Shown: piece by piece, positions 26,283 to 33,777 of the stretch
Numbering within the stretch: the stretch's first letter is position 1
How the letters are laid out: each line of letters begins with the position of its first letter
Assembly: GCA_016933275.1 (NCBI GenBank)
Contig: JAFGBI010000065.1
Span: 1-48,568 of the forward strand
Origin: Polyangiaceae bacterium
Lineage (GTDB): Bacteria > Myxococcota_A > Polyangia > Polyangiales > Polyangiaceae
Length of the DNA stretch: 48,568 nucleotides
Direction of reading: 5' to 3'
Translations under genes and position numbers: made by a program
Notes under the pieces: generated by a model
What the model was told of the DNA's origin: nothing
Seen by the model: only the letters and a program-made list of their open reading frames with translations
Databases searched by the model: none

Positions 26283-27494
26283 CTACAGCGGCGCGGCGAT
26301 GTCGAAGTGGCGGGCGAGGTGAACGCTCGCCTGGGTGGCCCGATTGCTGCGTTCGAAGGGGAAGGAGATCGTGATCGGGCCCTTTGGTTGTCCGGCCACC
26401 ATTCCACCACTTCGAGCCAGGAGCGTAGCGAGCGCGGCCCGGTCGAGGTTGGGACCCAGCTCGGGCAGATCGAGCAATACGCGAGTCGGGTCGGGCGCAC
26501 CCCCGTCCACGCCGAGGTGCTCCGAAGCTACGTGAACGACCTCACCGAAGGTCCCCATGAAATAGACGAGCGCGGCCGCGGCCCCGGCGGGAGACGGACC
26601 TCGAAACCACGAGCCGATCGCATGCGCGCGGCTGCCGACGCAGCGAGCAAACAGCCCGGCATAGGTCGCGCCAAGGCGCTCGCCGAGCGCGGAAGCGAGC
26701 GCAAAATAGGAGCCACGTTCGGTCGAGCGGAAGTAGTATTCGACGTAGCGCCCGGAGAACGTCAGGGTGGTGCTGTGCCATCGGGGCTCGATCGAGTCCG
26801 GGAGGTTCGCTCCGGAAAGCACGACCTCGCTGCCGGTGGCGTCGATACCTGCCAAGGTGGGCGTCCCGGCCCATACTAGCCTGGTCGGAAGGTCGGGCTC
26901 GGGGCGCGCGAGGAACGCTCGCAGGCCGTGGTCGTGGAGCAGCGGCACTGGGGTGACGGTGCGAACGAGCATCAGTTCGACCACCCAACCCTCGGCATCC
27001 ATCGGGCCTACGGTGGCCCCTCGGGCGACGCGGGCACGGGTCTCGCTGCACACTCGGTGGGCGCGCGCCGCTCGCTCGGCCTCGAGATCCCGGCTCGAAG
27101 GGGCAGCCAGGGGTGGGGCAGGTGCGAAGACCAGCGGGTACGCGAAGAAACCGCCGAGGACCAGCCCCGCTGCCGTCAAGATGACCACGAACGGGAGTGC
27201 GACTGGGCGCCGGCGAGGGGGAACCCCGCCCGGGGCTCGGCGTCGTTCGACCAGCTCGCGGGCGAGCGCCCTGGCGGCCAGCCGTCGCTCCTCGCGGGAC
27301 AGTCGGAGCCAGTCGCGTTGCACCAGCTCTGCGCTTGCCGAGGCGGTCCCGCCAGGGCCGGTGAGGAGGATGAGGGTGCCGCGGACATGGACCTCACCGG
27401 TCGTTCCGAGGCGGCCGAGTGCCTCCCGCACGTTCTGCTCGAGATCGCGCGCGATCTCCCGGGTGGTTCCCTGCACGGCGAAACGAGCATACAC
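26283..27494 (-). CDS. Single-pass membrane protein of unknown function
   Basis: A 403-residue protein. Residues 1-95 are cytoplasmic by the positive-inside rule (EERRLAARALARELVERRR), a membrane helix lies at about 98-124 (VALPFVVILTAAGLVLGGFFAYPLVF), and residues 125-403 form a periplasmic domain with motifs LVWAGTPTLAGIDATGSEVVLSG and TFSGRYVEYYFRSTERG, which look structured but are not a family I recognise. The GTG at 27494 starts the open frame; a second GTG at 27476 lies 9 nt after TATGCT and could be the true leaderless start. The gene is divergent from apt with about 40 bp between. Confidence 0.7.
   Translation of the reverse strand: MYARFAVQGTTREIARDLEQNVREALGRLGTTGEVHVRGTLILLTGPGGTASASAELVQRDWLRLSREERRLAARALARELVERRRAPGGVPPRRRPVALPFVVILTAAGLVLGGFFAYPLVFAPAPPLAAPSSRDLEAERAARAHRVCSETRARVARGATVGPMDAEGWVVELMLVRTVTPVPLLHDHGLRAFLARPEPDLPTRLVWAGTPTLAGIDATGSEVVLSGANLPDSIEPRWHSTTLTFSGRYVEYYFRSTERGSYFALASALGERLGATYAGLFARCVGSRAHAIGSWFRGPSPAGAAAALVYFMGTFGEVVHVASEHLGVDGGAPDPTRVLLDLPELGPNLDRAALATLLARSGGMVAGQPKGPITISFPFERSNRATQASVHLARHFDIAAPL
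27486..27491 (-). promoter_or_regulatory. Putative -10 hexamer TATGCT near the 27476/27494 starts
   Basis: TATGCTCGTTTCGCC on the minus strand places the hexamer 9 nt before a GTG. The same string (TATGCTCGTTTCGTC) precedes the ATG of the 37372 gene, also at 9 nt. Confidence 0.3.
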
Positions 27495-27535
27495 CGCTAG
27501 TGAAGGGCGCGGGCAGCCGTGTTAGGAGTCGCCGC

Positions 27536-28210
27536 ATGGCAGCGAGGAAGCGCAGCTCCCACAAGGTCGTCAAGCATGTTCCGCCCCGCCGCAGCCCCAC
27601 GCCCCGTGGTGTCGACCGCGAAGCGCCAGAGCACGCGGCGAGGGGTCGACGAACACTGTCTGCAGCGGTGTGCTCCTTCGAACTCGATCCGCTCACCTAC
27701 CTTCGCGGCCTAGTCCGCGACATCCCCGACTTTCCGCGGCCTGGCATCCTGTTCAAGGACATCACGCCGCTCGTGGGCGACGCCCGCGGTCTGAACATCG
27801 CGATCGACGCCCTGGCGGAGCGTTTCGTGGGGCATGGACTCGACGCCGTGGTCGCGATCGAGTCGCGAGGGTTCATCTTCGGGGGTGCCCTGGCGGCACG
27901 GCTCAACGCGCGCTTCGTCCCCGTGCGGAAGGCGGGCAAGCTCCCCTACGTCATCGATCGCGTGTCCTACGCGCTCGAGTACGGATCCGCCGAGATCGAG
28001 ATGCACCGTGACGCTCTACGGACGGGGGCTCGAGTGGTGATCGTCGACGACCTGCTTGCCACCGGTGGAACCGCTGGCGCCGCCGCCGCGCTCGTGGAAC
28101 GACAGGGCGCCACGGTCCTTGCTCATGCCTTCGTCATCGAGCTCGGTTTCCTGGGAGGGAGGGCGCGTCTCGCGCCCACTCCCGTGGTCTCCTTGCTTCG
28201 CTACGAGTGA
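27536..28210 (+). CDS. apt: Adenine phosphoribosyltransferase
   Basis: A 224-residue purine-salvage enzyme converting adenine and PRPP to AMP and pyrophosphate. The ATG at 27536 has AGGAG 8 nt upstream. The catalytic domain starts near residue 50 and carries IPDFPRPGILFKDITPL (63-79), ESRGFIFGGALA (109-120), FVPVRKAGKLP (127-137), LEYGSAEIEMHRDA and the PRPP-binding loop VVIVDDLLATGGT (167-179). It has an extra basic, Pro-rich N-terminal extension of nearly 50 residues compared with the usual 170-180 residue enzyme; an internal GTG/ATG start near the domain was not found, so the extension is probably real. A strong hairpin follows the stop codon. Confidence 0.95.
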   Translation: MAARKRSSHKVVKHVPPRRSPTPRGVDREAPEHAARGRRTLSAAVCSFELDPLTYLRGLVRDIPDFPRPGILFKDITPLVGDARGLNIAIDALAERFVGHGLDAVVAIESRGFIFGGALAARLNARFVPVRKAGKLPYVIDRVSYALEYGSAEIEMHRDALRTGARVVIVDDLLATGGTAGAAAALVERQGATVLAHAFVIELGFLGGRARLAPTPVVSLLRYE

Positions 28211-28520
28211 GGAGGGGACCCGACTCGAGGGTACGCGAGTCGGGGAGCGCCCCCTCGCCGGGGGTGGACGGCTTGGGCGCACGGTCGGGATCGCGCCGCT
28301 TGCGGCGGTGTCCCGCGGACCGGAGCTGGGCACTCTAGTCTCTGGCGACCAGGTCGATCGGCGCGGAGGCTCAATGACCCAGAGCACCCTGCGGGGTCGC
28401 CGCTCGCCCGGCCATGGCTGCGCCGTCAGGCCCGATGGCCACGGCATGCCCGACAACGGGTCCGACGTCCATCGTTCGCCCCGCGGTGAGTATCGCGTCG
28501 CCCGGCGTCGGTCGCGTCCG
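28211..28520. other. Intergenic region after apt
   Basis: A 310-bp gap between convergent genes. The apt hairpin at 28219-28244 is the only clear structure. Open frames on both strands have shadow composition. Confidence 0.4.
28219..28244 (+). terminator. Hairpin after apt
   Basis: Nine perfect base pairs, CCCGACTCG with CGAGTCGGG, around an eight-base loop, beginning 8 nt after the apt stop codon. There is no downstream T-run, so it may stabilise the 3' end or assist termination rather than act as a classical intrinsic terminator. Confidence 0.45.
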
Positions 28521-29018
28521 TCAGCAGGCTCCCCCACAGACCTTTCGCTCCCCCGGACAGTCGAGCACGTCTCCATCCGCGCAGGTGACGGTGCAGGACG
28601 AGTAGGCGGAGCAGTGGACCGCACAGTCACCGGAACAGTGGACGTTGCAGGAGGTCAGATTCGAGCAGTTGACGACGCTTCCTCCGGCCACCGAAGCCTC
28701 GCAGGTGGCCACGGAGGCACACCGGACCGAGCTCTGCGGGCCGGTGCTGACGCGGCAGGAGGAGATGTTGGAGCAGTCGTAGTGGCAGCCTTCCCCGCAG
28801 AGCACGTCACAGATGTCCGCGCTGGAGCAGATCGGGATGCAGTTTCTCGTATCCCGGCAGTCGAGGACGCAGGCGTGCCCGCCACGACATGGACAGGGCT
28901 CGTTGGGCTCGCACCCGTGGTCGTCGTCATCGCAGGAGGCGACGAGGGAGCCGACCAGCAGGAGGAGGCCTGGCCCGATGCCGCGACGAGGGGAACGCCG
29001 GCTCACGGAAACGACCAT
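28521..29018 (-). CDS. Cysteine-rich lipoprotein
   Basis: A 165-residue protein from the ATG at 29018 (a GTG at 29006 is an alternative start). A basic n-region (RRSPRRG) and hydrophobic core lead to the lipobox LVASC, then an acidic patch DDDDHG. The rest has more than twenty Cys, arranged in repeated units of the form CSxxxxCxVxCxxxC (for example CSNISSCRVS, CSNLTSCNVHC, CSAYSSCTVTC), suggesting a rigid disulfide-bonded, surface-exposed ladder. No known family recognised; similar Cys-rich lipoproteins occur in Myxococcota. The remaining frame upstream to 29129 has no support. Confidence 0.72.
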   Translation of the reverse strand: MVVSVSRRSPRRGIGPGLLLLVGSLVASCDDDDHGCEPNEPCPCRGGHACVLDCRDTRNCIPICSSADICDVLCGEGCHYDCSNISSCRVSTGPQSSVRCASVATCEASVAGGSVVNCSNLTSCNVHCSGDCAVHCSAYSSCTVTCADGDVLDCPGERKVCGGAC

Positions 29019-29019
29019 A
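29014..29019 (-). promoter_or_regulatory. Putative -10 hexamer TATGGT overlapping the Cys-rich lipoprotein start
   Basis: TATGGTCGTTTCC on the minus strand puts TATGGT 7 nt before a GTG at 29006. It matches 11 of 12 bases of the TATGCTCGTTTC string seen before two other genes. If it is a promoter, the ATG at 29018 cannot be the start. Confidence 0.25.
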
Positions 29020-29507
29020 GCCGAGTCTCGTGGCCGAGAAAGGTCGCTCTCCAGGTCAAGCGGCCGATTGGCTGCGGAGGCTCCGAAGGGTGTGGCGCGA
29101 AGACCGTGACGGCACACACATGAGCGCACACTCGCTCCACCCGGGGCGCGCTCATGGTGCCCTCATGATCCCTTCCGCGAGCGAGACGAATGCCAACGGG
29201 CTCGCAGAAAAATCCATCCCCATCAGAGCGCCATGCCCGCTGGTGCTCGGTCGAGGCGGCCCACACCGCAGCGATCTCCTGCGACCACGCCGACTCACGG
29301 GCATTCGCGTCGCATTTGCCGCCTCGTGTCGCCCGGGAAGTGCGACAGACGTGATACCGTGTGGGCGTTGTCTGTGCGGAGAGGCAGGCGCCAACAAAGG
29401 TGGATTTTTCCGTTTGGCACCAAGAAGCTGGTTACATCGACAAGGGTAGGGTCCTGGGATCATCGGCGAGTATTCGGCTGATGGTCGCGACGGCTGGGAG
29501 AAACACT
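29019..29507. other. Divergent intergenic region
   Basis: A 489-bp gap between the divergent Cys-rich lipoprotein and vWA genes. The part around 29395-29450 is AT-richer than its surroundings and includes GGATTTTTCCGTTTGGCACC, a probable promoter zone for the vWA gene. No RNA gene or coding frame is convincing. Confidence 0.4.
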
Positions 29508-30785
29508 ATGGCAAAGCGAGGCGCGGCGTTCGTGGCAGGGTCGTTGATCGGGCTCTTCGTGGTATTTAGCTGCGCGGACGAGGACGACAACGGAGTCGAC
29601 GACAACGACAGCGAGCACCAACCGGGCACCGGAGGGAGCGGGGACACCCCGATCCGGGATCTTGATGGTGATGGGCAGCCCGACCCGATCGGCGCGGAGG
29701 AATTCGGCGGGGGAGCCATCGCTGTCACCGAGGCGCAAGTGGAGCAGATCAGGAACGCCGCCTGCACTGGCTGGGCTGCCGAACCAGAGCCGCTGGGCTC
29801 GAGCCTGTACTTCGTGGTCGACGCGAGCTCCTCCATGGACGCGAGCGCGGCCAACACCAACGGGGTACCCAAGTGGGATGCCACCCGGGACGCCATCGTC
29901 GCCGCGGTTCAGAACCTCCCCGGCACGACGGCCGTGGGCCTCCTGGGCTATCCGAACAAGGTCGTCGAGGGGGTTGCCTCCCCAGGCAGTCATGACGCGT
30001 GCGTCGACGTGGGCGCGGCGATTCCGCCAGAGATCCTCGACGTGAACGACCATCGACAGCGCGTCATCGATGGGCTCTACGCCATCCAAACCGAGACCTG
30101 CACGCCGACCCACGATGCGTACATGGTCGCCGTGGAGGCATATCTGGCCGCTACGAACGTGGTCGGTCAGCGCTATATCCTCCTCATGACGGATGGCACC
30201 CCGACCCTGACGTTGGGTTGCGAGCCCGGCACCTGCCGGTCGGGCACGGGGTACGAGCAGCCGGTCATCGACGAAATCGCGTACGCCAGGGCGACATTCG
30301 ACATCCAGACGTTCGTGCTTGGCTCGCCGGGGAGCGAGGAGCACATGGAAACCGGGCTCGACAACCGCTGGTGGCTGTCGCAGGCGGCGGAGGTCGGCGG
30401 CACCTCGCTCGGCAACGGATGCACGCACAATGCGGTCCCCTACTGCCATTTCGACATGGTCGAGGCCGTCGATTTCTCAAGCGCCCTCGCGCAGACCCTG
30501 GAAACGATCGCCGGTCGGGTGATTAGCTGCGACTACTCCTTGCCCACTCCGCCGCCAGGCGAGGAGATCAACCCCGGGGAGATCAACCTGTTCGTCTGGC
30601 CCTCGGGTGCGGATCCGATCCAGGTGCTCAAGGACGTGGATCCTGACTGTACCCAGGGATGGTACTTCGACGAGGCGGCTCAGCGGGTCCGGTTGTGTTC
30701 GGAGAGCTGCAACTTGGTTCGCTCCGACCCGAATCTGCGGTTGGAGCTGATGTTCGGCTGTGCCCAGGATGAGATCATTCGTTGA
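29508..30785 (+). CDS. Lipoprotein with von Willebrand factor A domain
   Basis: A 425-residue protein. ATG 29508 is preferred over ATG 29481 because GGGAG stands 7 nt upstream. The signal (FVAGSLIGLFVVFSCADE) ends at a lipobox Cys near residue 22, followed by an acidic Asp/Gly linker with DLDGDGQPD. The vWA domain (about 95-330) has the metal-ion-dependent adhesion site DASSSM and the later MTDGTP segment; many Cys pairs lie within it (GCEPGTCRSG, CTHNAVPYC). The C-terminal part (about 340-425) contains SCNLVRSDPNLRLELMFGC. The protein likely sits on the outer membrane and binds a protein or matrix partner through Mg2+. The next gene overlaps by four bases (TTGA), so the two form one unit. 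Confidence 0.88.
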   Translation: MAKRGAAFVAGSLIGLFVVFSCADEDDNGVDDNDSEHQPGTGGSGDTPIRDLDGDGQPDPIGAEEFGGGAIAVTEAQVEQIRNAACTGWAAEPEPLGSSLYFVVDASSSMDASAANTNGVPKWDATRDAIVAAVQNLPGTTAVGLLGYPNKVVEGVASPGSHDACVDVGAAIPPEILDVNDHRQRVIDGLYAIQTETCTPTHDAYMVAVEAYLAATNVVGQRYILLMTDGTPTLTLGCEPGTCRSGTGYEQPVIDEIAYARATFDIQTFVLGSPGSEEHMETGLDNRWWLSQAAEVGGTSLGNGCTHNAVPYCHFDMVEAVDFSSALAQTLETIAGRVISCDYSLPTPPPGEEINPGEINLFVWPSGADPIQVLKDVDPDCTQGWYFDEAAQRVRLCSESCNLVRSDPNLRLELMFGCAQDEIIR

Positions 30786-32248
30786 ACCGGCTTCGAAATA
30801 GATCGGCCCGCGCTCTCTCGCCGAGTCTCGGGCTGGTGGAAACCCGCTTCCGCGTGATGCTTGCGCTGGCGGGTTTCCTTACGTTCTTCGGCTGCTCCAG
30901 CCGGGATGAACCGCTCTCGATCCCCGGGGGTGGCTACCCGTGCGATCAGCCGCGGGCTGCCGCCCCGCCCTGCACCGGGGTCACGGTTCAGTATGGGGTG
31001 GCAGGGGGACTGGGTGACCTCGGTGCGGCCGGCTTGGATGCCCGTGCGGGGAGGGCTGGGGCGGCGGCTTCCTGCGGCGGGTCCTGCGATGGGGGCGATG
31101 TGAACCACACGGGGGGCCTCGCCACCGGAGGGTCGAGCGGTGGGGCTGGGGCCTTCGACACGGGCGGCTCACCAACCACGGGCGGATTGCCCACGGGAGG
31201 GGCGCCAGACACCGGGGGCTTCCCGAGCACCGGAGGCGCGGCAACGGTCGGGGGCGCGGGTGGGGCCGCCTCTCCGTCGAGACCCTCCCGAGCCGTGGTC
31301 ATCTCGTTCGACGGCCTCGCATCCCGGTACCTCGGCGAGATGCTGGCGGCCGGCTCCCTTCCTGCCTTCCAACGGTTCAGGGATCTCGGTGCTTCGACGC
31401 TCGATGCGCGTCCGGACTACGAGGTCACGGTCACCCTTCCCAACCACACGTCGATGCTCACGGGCCGTCCCGTGACCGCGGTGCCTGGAATGCCTGCGGA
31501 GACCCACCACGGGTTCTCCGCCAATGGCTACTCCGAGGGCGTCACGCTTCACAACGGAGGCAACCCGGCGTTGAGCTACGTCCCCAGCATCTTCGATGTG
31601 GCCCACGACTACGGGTATCGGACCTGCCTCTACGCTGGCAAGGAGAAGTTCGTCCTCTTCGACCGGAGCTATGACGCCGAGCACGGTGGGCCCGATCTTA
31701 CGGGCAAGGACGACGGCCGAGACAAGATCGACCGATTCTTGGTGCTCGAGAGCGAGGCGGCGTTCGACGTGGCGGCGCTCGATCTCGTGCAGGGGGTGTG
31801 CGAGTTCATGTTCCTGCACATCGCCGATCTCGACACGCCGGTGGGGCACCAGTACGGCTGGAACAGCCCCGAGTGGCAGCAGGCCATCATGGGCATCGAC
31901 ACGATGCTCGGCGAGTTCCTGGATCAGCTCGTCTTGGACATCGAACTCGAGCAATGGGTCATCGTCGCCACCGCCGACCACGGTGGCGAGGGGTACGACC
32001 ACTCGAATCCCACGTTGCGGGCAGTCTACGAGATCCCGTTCTTCGCCGTGGGGCCCGGGATCCCCGCTGGCGCCGATCTCTATGACCTCCTCGACGGGCG
32101 CCGCTGGGATCCCGGCGACACCCGACCTGGCTACGATTTCTATTATCAGCCAGTCCGCGATGGCGACGCGGGAAACCTCGCGCTAGAGATGTTGGGTCTG
32201 CCGTCCGTGCCAGGATCCCTCATGCGCGAGCTCTGTCTCGGGGGATGA
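30782..32248 (+). CDS. Lipoprotein phosphodiesterase/alkaline phosphatase superfamily
   Basis: A 488-residue protein whose frame opens with a TTG overlapping the stop of the vWA gene; an ATG at 30857 (MLALAGFLTFFGCSS) is an alternative. The lipobox is LTFFGC. Residues about 75-165 are a Gly/Thr-rich linker of the TGG type. The catalytic domain (about 172-470) is of the nucleotide pyrophosphatase/phosphodiesterase family: AVVISFDGLASRY (first metal Asp), TVTLPNHTSMLTGRPV (nucleophile Thr region), HIADLDTPVGHQYG (metal Asp and His), and VIVATADHGGEGYDH (second Asp-His pair). It hydrolyses phosphodiester or pyrophosphate bonds outside the cytoplasm; the exact substrate is unknown. Convergent with epmA, only 11 bp apart. 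Confidence 0.88.
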   Translation: MNRLRNRSARALSPSLGLVETRFRVMLALAGFLTFFGCSSRDEPLSIPGGGYPCDQPRAAAPPCTGVTVQYGVAGGLGDLGAAGLDARAGRAGAAASCGGSCDGGDVNHTGGLATGGSSGGAGAFDTGGSPTTGGLPTGGAPDTGGFPSTGGAATVGGAGGAASPSRPSRAVVISFDGLASRYLGEMLAAGSLPAFQRFRDLGASTLDARPDYEVTVTLPNHTSMLTGRPVTAVPGMPAETHHGFSANGYSEGVTLHNGGNPALSYVPSIFDVAHDYGYRTCLYAGKEKFVLFDRSYDAEHGGPDLTGKDDGRDKIDRFLVLESEAAFDVAALDLVQGVCEFMFLHIADLDTPVGHQYGWNSPEWQQAIMGIDTMLGEFLDQLVLDIELEQWVIVATADHGGEGYDHSNPTLRAVYEIPFFAVGPGIPAGADLYDLLDGRRWDPGDTRPGYDFYYQPVRDGDAGNLALEMLGLPSVPGSLMRELCLGG

Positions 32249-32259
32249 GCCGGGGCTGG

Positions 32260-33519
32260 CTACCGCCAGTTCTCGGGGAACGGCTGCACCGCTGCGACGC
32301 CGGGTGCGTTGGTGGCCAGCGCGACCAGGCGGTCGAAGCCGAGCGCATTGCCGGCGCTGGGTGGGATCCCCTCCTCGAGCGCAGCCAGGAACTGCTCGTC
32401 CACCGGGTAGACGGGAAGCTTCGATTTCTCGCGCCGTTCCCGCTCCGCCTCGAAGCGACACCGTTGCTCCACCGGGTCGACGAGCTCCCCGAATCCGTTA
32501 CAGATCTCGATCCCCGCCACGTATAGCTCGAAGCGTTCGGCCACGGTCGAGTCGTGCGGAGTGGCCCGCGCCAGAGCCGCTTCGGTGATCGGGTACTCGA
32601 CCAGAAACAGCGGGCGCGAGCGCCGACGCAGGGCAGGCTCCACGCGGTCGACCAAGAGGTCGAAGTACCGATCGGGATCGCTGGCCGCGAGCTCCGCCGC
32701 GTCGTGGGTGTCCGCGAAGCGGCGGAAGGCTTCGCGGATGGTCAGGCGCTCGAAGGGAGGGGTGACGTCGACCAGCTGACCATCGGGCCCCCGGAGAATC
32801 GTCTCTGCGCGGATGCTCCGAACGACGCTGGAGACGATCTGCTCGGTGTCCTCGAGGACGGCATCGTAGTCGGCGAAGGCCCGGTACCATTCGAGCAGGG
32901 TGAACTCGGGCTCGTGCCAGGCGCCGATCTCGTCCGCGCGCCAGGTTCGTGCGACCTGATAGATGCGGGGAAGCCCGCCAGCGAGGAGCCGCTTCATGTG
33001 AAGCTCCGGGGAGGTCGCCAGCCAGTCGCCGCCAACGGGGAGGGCGTCCACGTTCGCCTCGAGCGCGGGAGCGCGGAGTCTCGCAGGCGTCTGGACCTCG
33101 ACGAAGCCGGCGTTCCCGAAGAAGGCACGCACCACCGCCAGGGCTCGGCTGCGGGCGAGCAGCCGGGGTCCGACCCCATCCCAGGCCAGGCGAGCGTACT
33201 CACCGCCATGCGCCGGTTCGGGCAGAGGACGCTCGGAGATGATGACAGCGTCCACGATCCGGACATGCTCGAGCTTGCCCTCGACCACCACGAGGGTTCC
33301 TGGGGCAAGTTCCTGGGCGCCCTCGAGGGATACGCTGAGCTCCCCCAGAGCATCTACCAAGACGACCTCCCGGTCACGCTGGGTCGCCACTCGACCACCC
33401 ACGCGAAGGCGAGCGCCCGGAACGAGGCCGGCAGGATCGAGGCGTGGCCCCACGATGTCCGAGGGGCTGACCACGTGGGCGAAGGCCCGGGTTGGCTCTG
33501 TGGCGTCCCGTCGCATCAT
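32260..33519 (-). CDS. epmA: EF-P beta-lysylation ligase EpmA (LysRS paralogue)
   Basis: A 419-residue class II aminoacyl-tRNA-synthetase-like enzyme. It lacks a full LysRS anticodon domain and matches EpmA/GenX, which attaches (R)-beta-lysine to elongation factor P. Motif 2 reads VARTWRADEIGAWHEPEFTLLEWY; YFDLLVDRVEPAL and AERFELYVAGIEICNGFGEL follow the EpmA pattern, and motif 3 is GNALGFDRLVAL. It is about 90 residues longer than E. coli EpmA: residues about 30-95 (LRVGGRVATQRDREVVLVDA...GTLVVVEGKLE) resemble an OB-fold like that of LysRS. The start ATG overlaps the stop of the fliQ-like gene. A partner epmB (lysine aminomutase) and efp were not seen here. Confidence 0.9.
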   Translation of the reverse strand: MMRRDATEPTRAFAHVVSPSDIVGPRLDPAGLVPGARLRVGGRVATQRDREVVLVDALGELSVSLEGAQELAPGTLVVVEGKLEHVRIVDAVIISERPLPEPAHGGEYARLAWDGVGPRLLARSRALAVVRAFFGNAGFVEVQTPARLRAPALEANVDALPVGGDWLATSPELHMKRLLAGGLPRIYQVARTWRADEIGAWHEPEFTLLEWYRAFADYDAVLEDTEQIVSSVVRSIRAETILRGPDGQLVDVTPPFERLTIREAFRRFADTHDAAELAASDPDRYFDLLVDRVEPALRRRSRPLFLVEYPITEAALARATPHDSTVAERFELYVAGIEICNGFGELVDPVEQRCRFEAERERREKSKLPVYPVDEQFLAALEEGIPPSAGNALGFDRLVALATNAPGVAAVQPFPENWR

Positions 33520-33773
33520 CCACCCGCGAAGGCCCGGACCGCGAAACCGGCGATCCTCGCCCCCATCCAAGAACCCGCCAGCGCCAGCGCCAGCGCCACC
33601 GCGACCATCCGCGGCAGGTGCGTGAGGGTCGTGTCCTGCACTTGGGTCGCCGCCTGCAGGACAGCGACCAACAACCCGACCAGGGCGGCTCCGCCCACCA
33701 CGGGCAAGGATACTGCCACGGCAAGGAGGAGTGCCTCTTCCGCGAGCGTGGTCAACGCAGAGACGTCCGCCAC
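33516..33773 (-). CDS. FliQ/SctS family export-apparatus membrane protein, stand-alone
   Basis: An 85-residue protein with two membrane helices (about 15-38 and 52-78) joined by the hallmark loop VLQAATQVQDTTLTHLPRMV, the signature of FliQ (flagella) and SctS/SpaQ (type III secretion). The GTG at 33773 gives the normal family length (85-90 residues), lies 5 nt after the lipoprotein stop codon, and has GGGGGAGA ahead. It was easy to miss because the surrounding open frame is longer and begins inside the Gly-rich lipoprotein gene in another frame. FliQ/SctS forms part of the export gate together with FliP/SctR and FliR/SctT, none of which is here. Its stop overlaps the epmA start (ATGA), so it is cotranslated with epmA. 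Confidence 0.85.
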   Translation of the reverse strand: MADVSALTTLAEEALLLAVAVSLPVVGGAALVGLLVAVLQAATQVQDTTLTHLPRMVAVALALALAGSWMGARIAGFAVRAFAGG

Positions 33774-33777
33774 CGGT

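Noticed and set aside
29405..29440. Sigma-54-like promoter (TTTGGCACC...) before the vWA gene
   Set aside because: The distance between GG and GC elements is one base short of the required ten, and the TTGC part is missing.
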